17,707 nt of DNA from DASRAJ01 sp039920305 (lineage in GTDB: Bacteria; Bacteroidota; Bacteroidia; Chitinophagales; UBA10324): assembly GCA_039920305.1 (NCBI GenBank), contig JBDSEA010000228.1, forward strand, positions 1-17,707. The letters are read 5' to 3'. Of the stretch, positions 16,703 through 17,707 are shown piece by piece; the stretch's first letter is position 1, and each line of letters opens with the position of its first letter. A program made the position numbers and the translations under genes. The notes beneath the pieces are model-generated. The model worked only from the letters and a program-made list of their open reading frames with translations, made no database searches and was not told the origin of the DNA.

Positions 16703-16738
16703 AAAACCCCGCAGCAACTTCAAATGCTGTGGGGTTTT
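16703..16738 (+). terminator. Rho-independent terminator of the SusCD-LamG operon
   Basis: A 14-base-pair stem (AAAACCCCGCAGCA at 16703-16716 with TGCTGTGGGGTTTT at 16725-16738, one G-U pair) closes an 8-base loop, and the T-rich tail GTTTTAATT follows. It lies 17 bases after the LamG lipoprotein stop. It should separate that operon from the solute-binding-protein gene, which must then have its own promoter or depend on read-through. Confidence 0.93.
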
Positions 16739-16798
16739 GTTTTAATTGATATAAACCAATCTATTTAACCCTGCATCATTTTGTTAAAGAACACTTAC

Positions 16799-17460
16799 AT
16801 GGCTTGTTCCCTTGTATTGATGAGCTTTTTTTTGATAAGTGCATGCAAAACAACATCAGAAAAAAAAACAGAATTATTGTTTTGGTGTTCCAATAACCCC
16901 AGAGAAATTGATTTTTGCACTGCTCTGACGAATACATGGAACAGGAAGCATCCTGCCAATGGAATTCATATACAACCTGTACCCGAAGGTCAGTCAAGTG
17001 AGGAAGTTATTCTTGCAGCAGTGGTAGGAAAAACCACCCCTGACATTTATGCAAACATGTGGCAGGGAAGCGTCGAAATGTATGCAAGAGCAGGTGTTCT
17101 AATCCCGCTTGATACCCTTAAGGGTTTTCTTGAATTCATTCGTGCCCGTTGTGACAGCTCCGTGATCGAAGAAGTAACCTCAGCCGATGGTCACATTTAC
17201 CAGGTTCCGTGGAAAGTGAATCCCTTTATGACCATTTATAATAAAAATCTTTTTTCAGAAAATGGGTTTACAAAACTCCCGAAAACCTATTCAATTTATC
17301 TTAGTGAAGCCAGAACTTTTAAAAATAACAGCGATAAAATCCTGCCGAAAAGATGGTTTGGTTATACGGCTGTTAAAGAAATTTGGTATGAGCGTCTTTT
17401 TAGTTTTTACCCTTTATATCTTGCTGCCTCCGGTGGTGCTCCATTAGTGACAAACAATAA
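16799..17460 (+). CDS. ABC sugar-type solute-binding lipoprotein (family 1), N-terminal part, broken at a chimeric join
   Basis: About 220 native codons. The start gives MACSLVLMSFFLISACKTT: hydrophobic core and lipobox ISAC, so a periplasm-facing lipoprotein anchored at Cys16. A TTG at 16781 would add LKNTY to the n-region, giving a basic residue; this alternative is plausible. The mature part shows ELLFWCSNNPREIDFCTAL, TPDIYANMWQGSVEMYARAGVLIPLD, GHIYQVPWKVNPFMTIYNKNLF and YPLYLAASGGAPLVTNN. These are the regular landmarks of SBP_bac_1 (UgpB/MalE-like) sugar-binding proteins (strand 1, ligand-contact helix, hinge, F-x-x-NG). The second half of the lobe is missing because the sequence changes to unrelated DNA. 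TCATTTTG at 16776-16783 is a near match to the -7 consensus. Family-1 binding proteins normally deliver sugars to an ABC importer. Confidence 0.75.
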
Positions 17461-17475
17461 GGCAGGACTGACCTT
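17450..17475. other. Chimeric join: in-frame change from Bacteroidota DNA to high-GC DNA
   Basis: The 120 bases up to 17460 have 48 G/C (40%), while the 247 bases from 17461 have 172 G/C (70%). The reading frame of the binding protein continues without a stop from the ABC-binding-protein domain into a secretion-ATPase domain at codons 219-225. The exact base cannot be fixed, since AAT AAG GCA GGA could belong to either side. Most probably it is an assembly or library chimera; a true gene fusion is much less likely. Confidence 0.85.
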
Positions 17476-17707
17476 CGCCTCGGCCCTGCGGTCCATCCTC
17501 CGGTCGGACCCCGACATCGTGCTCATCGGTGAGATCCGCGACCACGAGACAGGCCAGATCGCCGTGGAGGCGGCCCTCACCGGTCACCTCGTGCTCTCTA
17601 CGCTGCACACAAACGACGCGCCGTCGGCCATCACCCGGCTGACCGAGATGGGGATCGAGCCCTTCCTGGTGGGCTCCGCGCTGGACGCGGTGCTGGCCCA
17701 GCGGCTC
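17461..17707 (+). CDS. PilB/GspE-type secretion ATPase, internal fragment (foreign high-GC DNA)
   Basis: The 82 residues from AGLTFASALR to DAVLAQRL are the ATPase core of the type II secretion/type IV pilus GspE/PilB family. Visible are the Asp-box region LRSDPD, the Walker B strand IVLIGEIRD, ETGQIAVEAALTGHLVLSTLHTND (His box), and the following GIEPFLVGSALDAVLAQRL. The Walker A motif should lie upstream and is absent; the tetracysteine zinc site should follow and is beyond the window edge. These hexameric ATPases power pilus or pseudopilus assembly at the inner membrane. GC-rich third positions (GCC, CTG, GTG, CGG) are unlike all other genes here and suggest a high-GC source such as an actinobacterial or proteobacterial genome. 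It is both N- and C-terminally truncated. Confidence 0.9.

Noticed and set aside
1..17707. CRISPR arrays, insertion sequences, integrases, phage genes, toxin-antitoxin or defence genes
   Set aside because: None were seen on either strand; no transposase-like product, terminal inverted repeats or spaced direct repeats are evident.
17461..17707. Type IV pilus or type II secretion capability of the Bacteroidota host
   Set aside because: The ATPase fragment is in DNA of clearly different composition joined mid-gene, so it cannot be used as evidence about the host.

Overview
The first ~17.46 kb read as one AT-rich chromosome segment of a Bacteroidota bacterium. The evidence is a SusC/SusD pair, a Por/T9SS-type C-terminal sorting domain on a secreted hydrolase, SPase II lipoproteins, no Shine-Dalgarno motifs ahead of starts, and promoter -7 boxes of the Bacteroidota type (TAnnTTTG) ahead of the tRNA and some genes. 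A Chitinophagales/Sphingobacteriales-like source is plausible, but the sequence alone does not prove it.

Layout. On the minus strand, 2301 to 1 holds an APC-family amino-acid permease, a small LapA-domain membrane protein and the N-terminus of a glycogen/starch-synthase-like glycosyltransferase that runs off the left edge. The gap at 2302-2915 contains the decayed, multiply frameshifted remains of a YceI-family gene, then a promoter and tRNA-Leu(CAG). From 3078 to 7298 the plus strand carries a T9SS-secreted alpha/beta hydrolase, a GT4 glycosyltransferase, an unrecognised exported protein, a DUF2905 membrane protein and a membrane-anchored hypothetical protein. A minus-strand aspartokinase (GTG start) lies tail-to-tail with these. 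Divergent from it is a DUF885 metallopeptidase-like lipoprotein.

From 10897 a glycan/nutrient-uptake locus follows: SusC-type TonB-dependent transporter, SusD-type lipoprotein, and a LamG-domain lipoprotein, closed by a strong intrinsic terminator at 16703-16738. SusC/SusD would bind and import an oligomer across the outer membrane, and the LamG lipoprotein is a candidate accessory surface binder. After the terminator begins a lipoprotein that looks like a family-1 ABC sugar-binding protein, which would suggest an ABC importer next to a Sus system. No glycoside hydrolase or regulator of the locus is visible here.

The most striking feature is at the right end. At about 17460 the sequence changes within one reading frame from the ~40% GC binding-protein gene to ~70% GC DNA (172 of 247 bases) encoding the Walker B/His-box core of a PilB/GspE-type secretion ATPase. 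The frame stays open to the window edge, so a naive gene call would give one fusion protein. The abrupt composition change inside two unrelated conserved domains points strongly to a chimeric assembly or library join rather than a new fused system. I found no convincing undescribed biological system in the rest of the window; the remaining items of interest are a decayed YceI gene, a possible ABC-sugar/Sus pairing and some unrecognised exported proteins.
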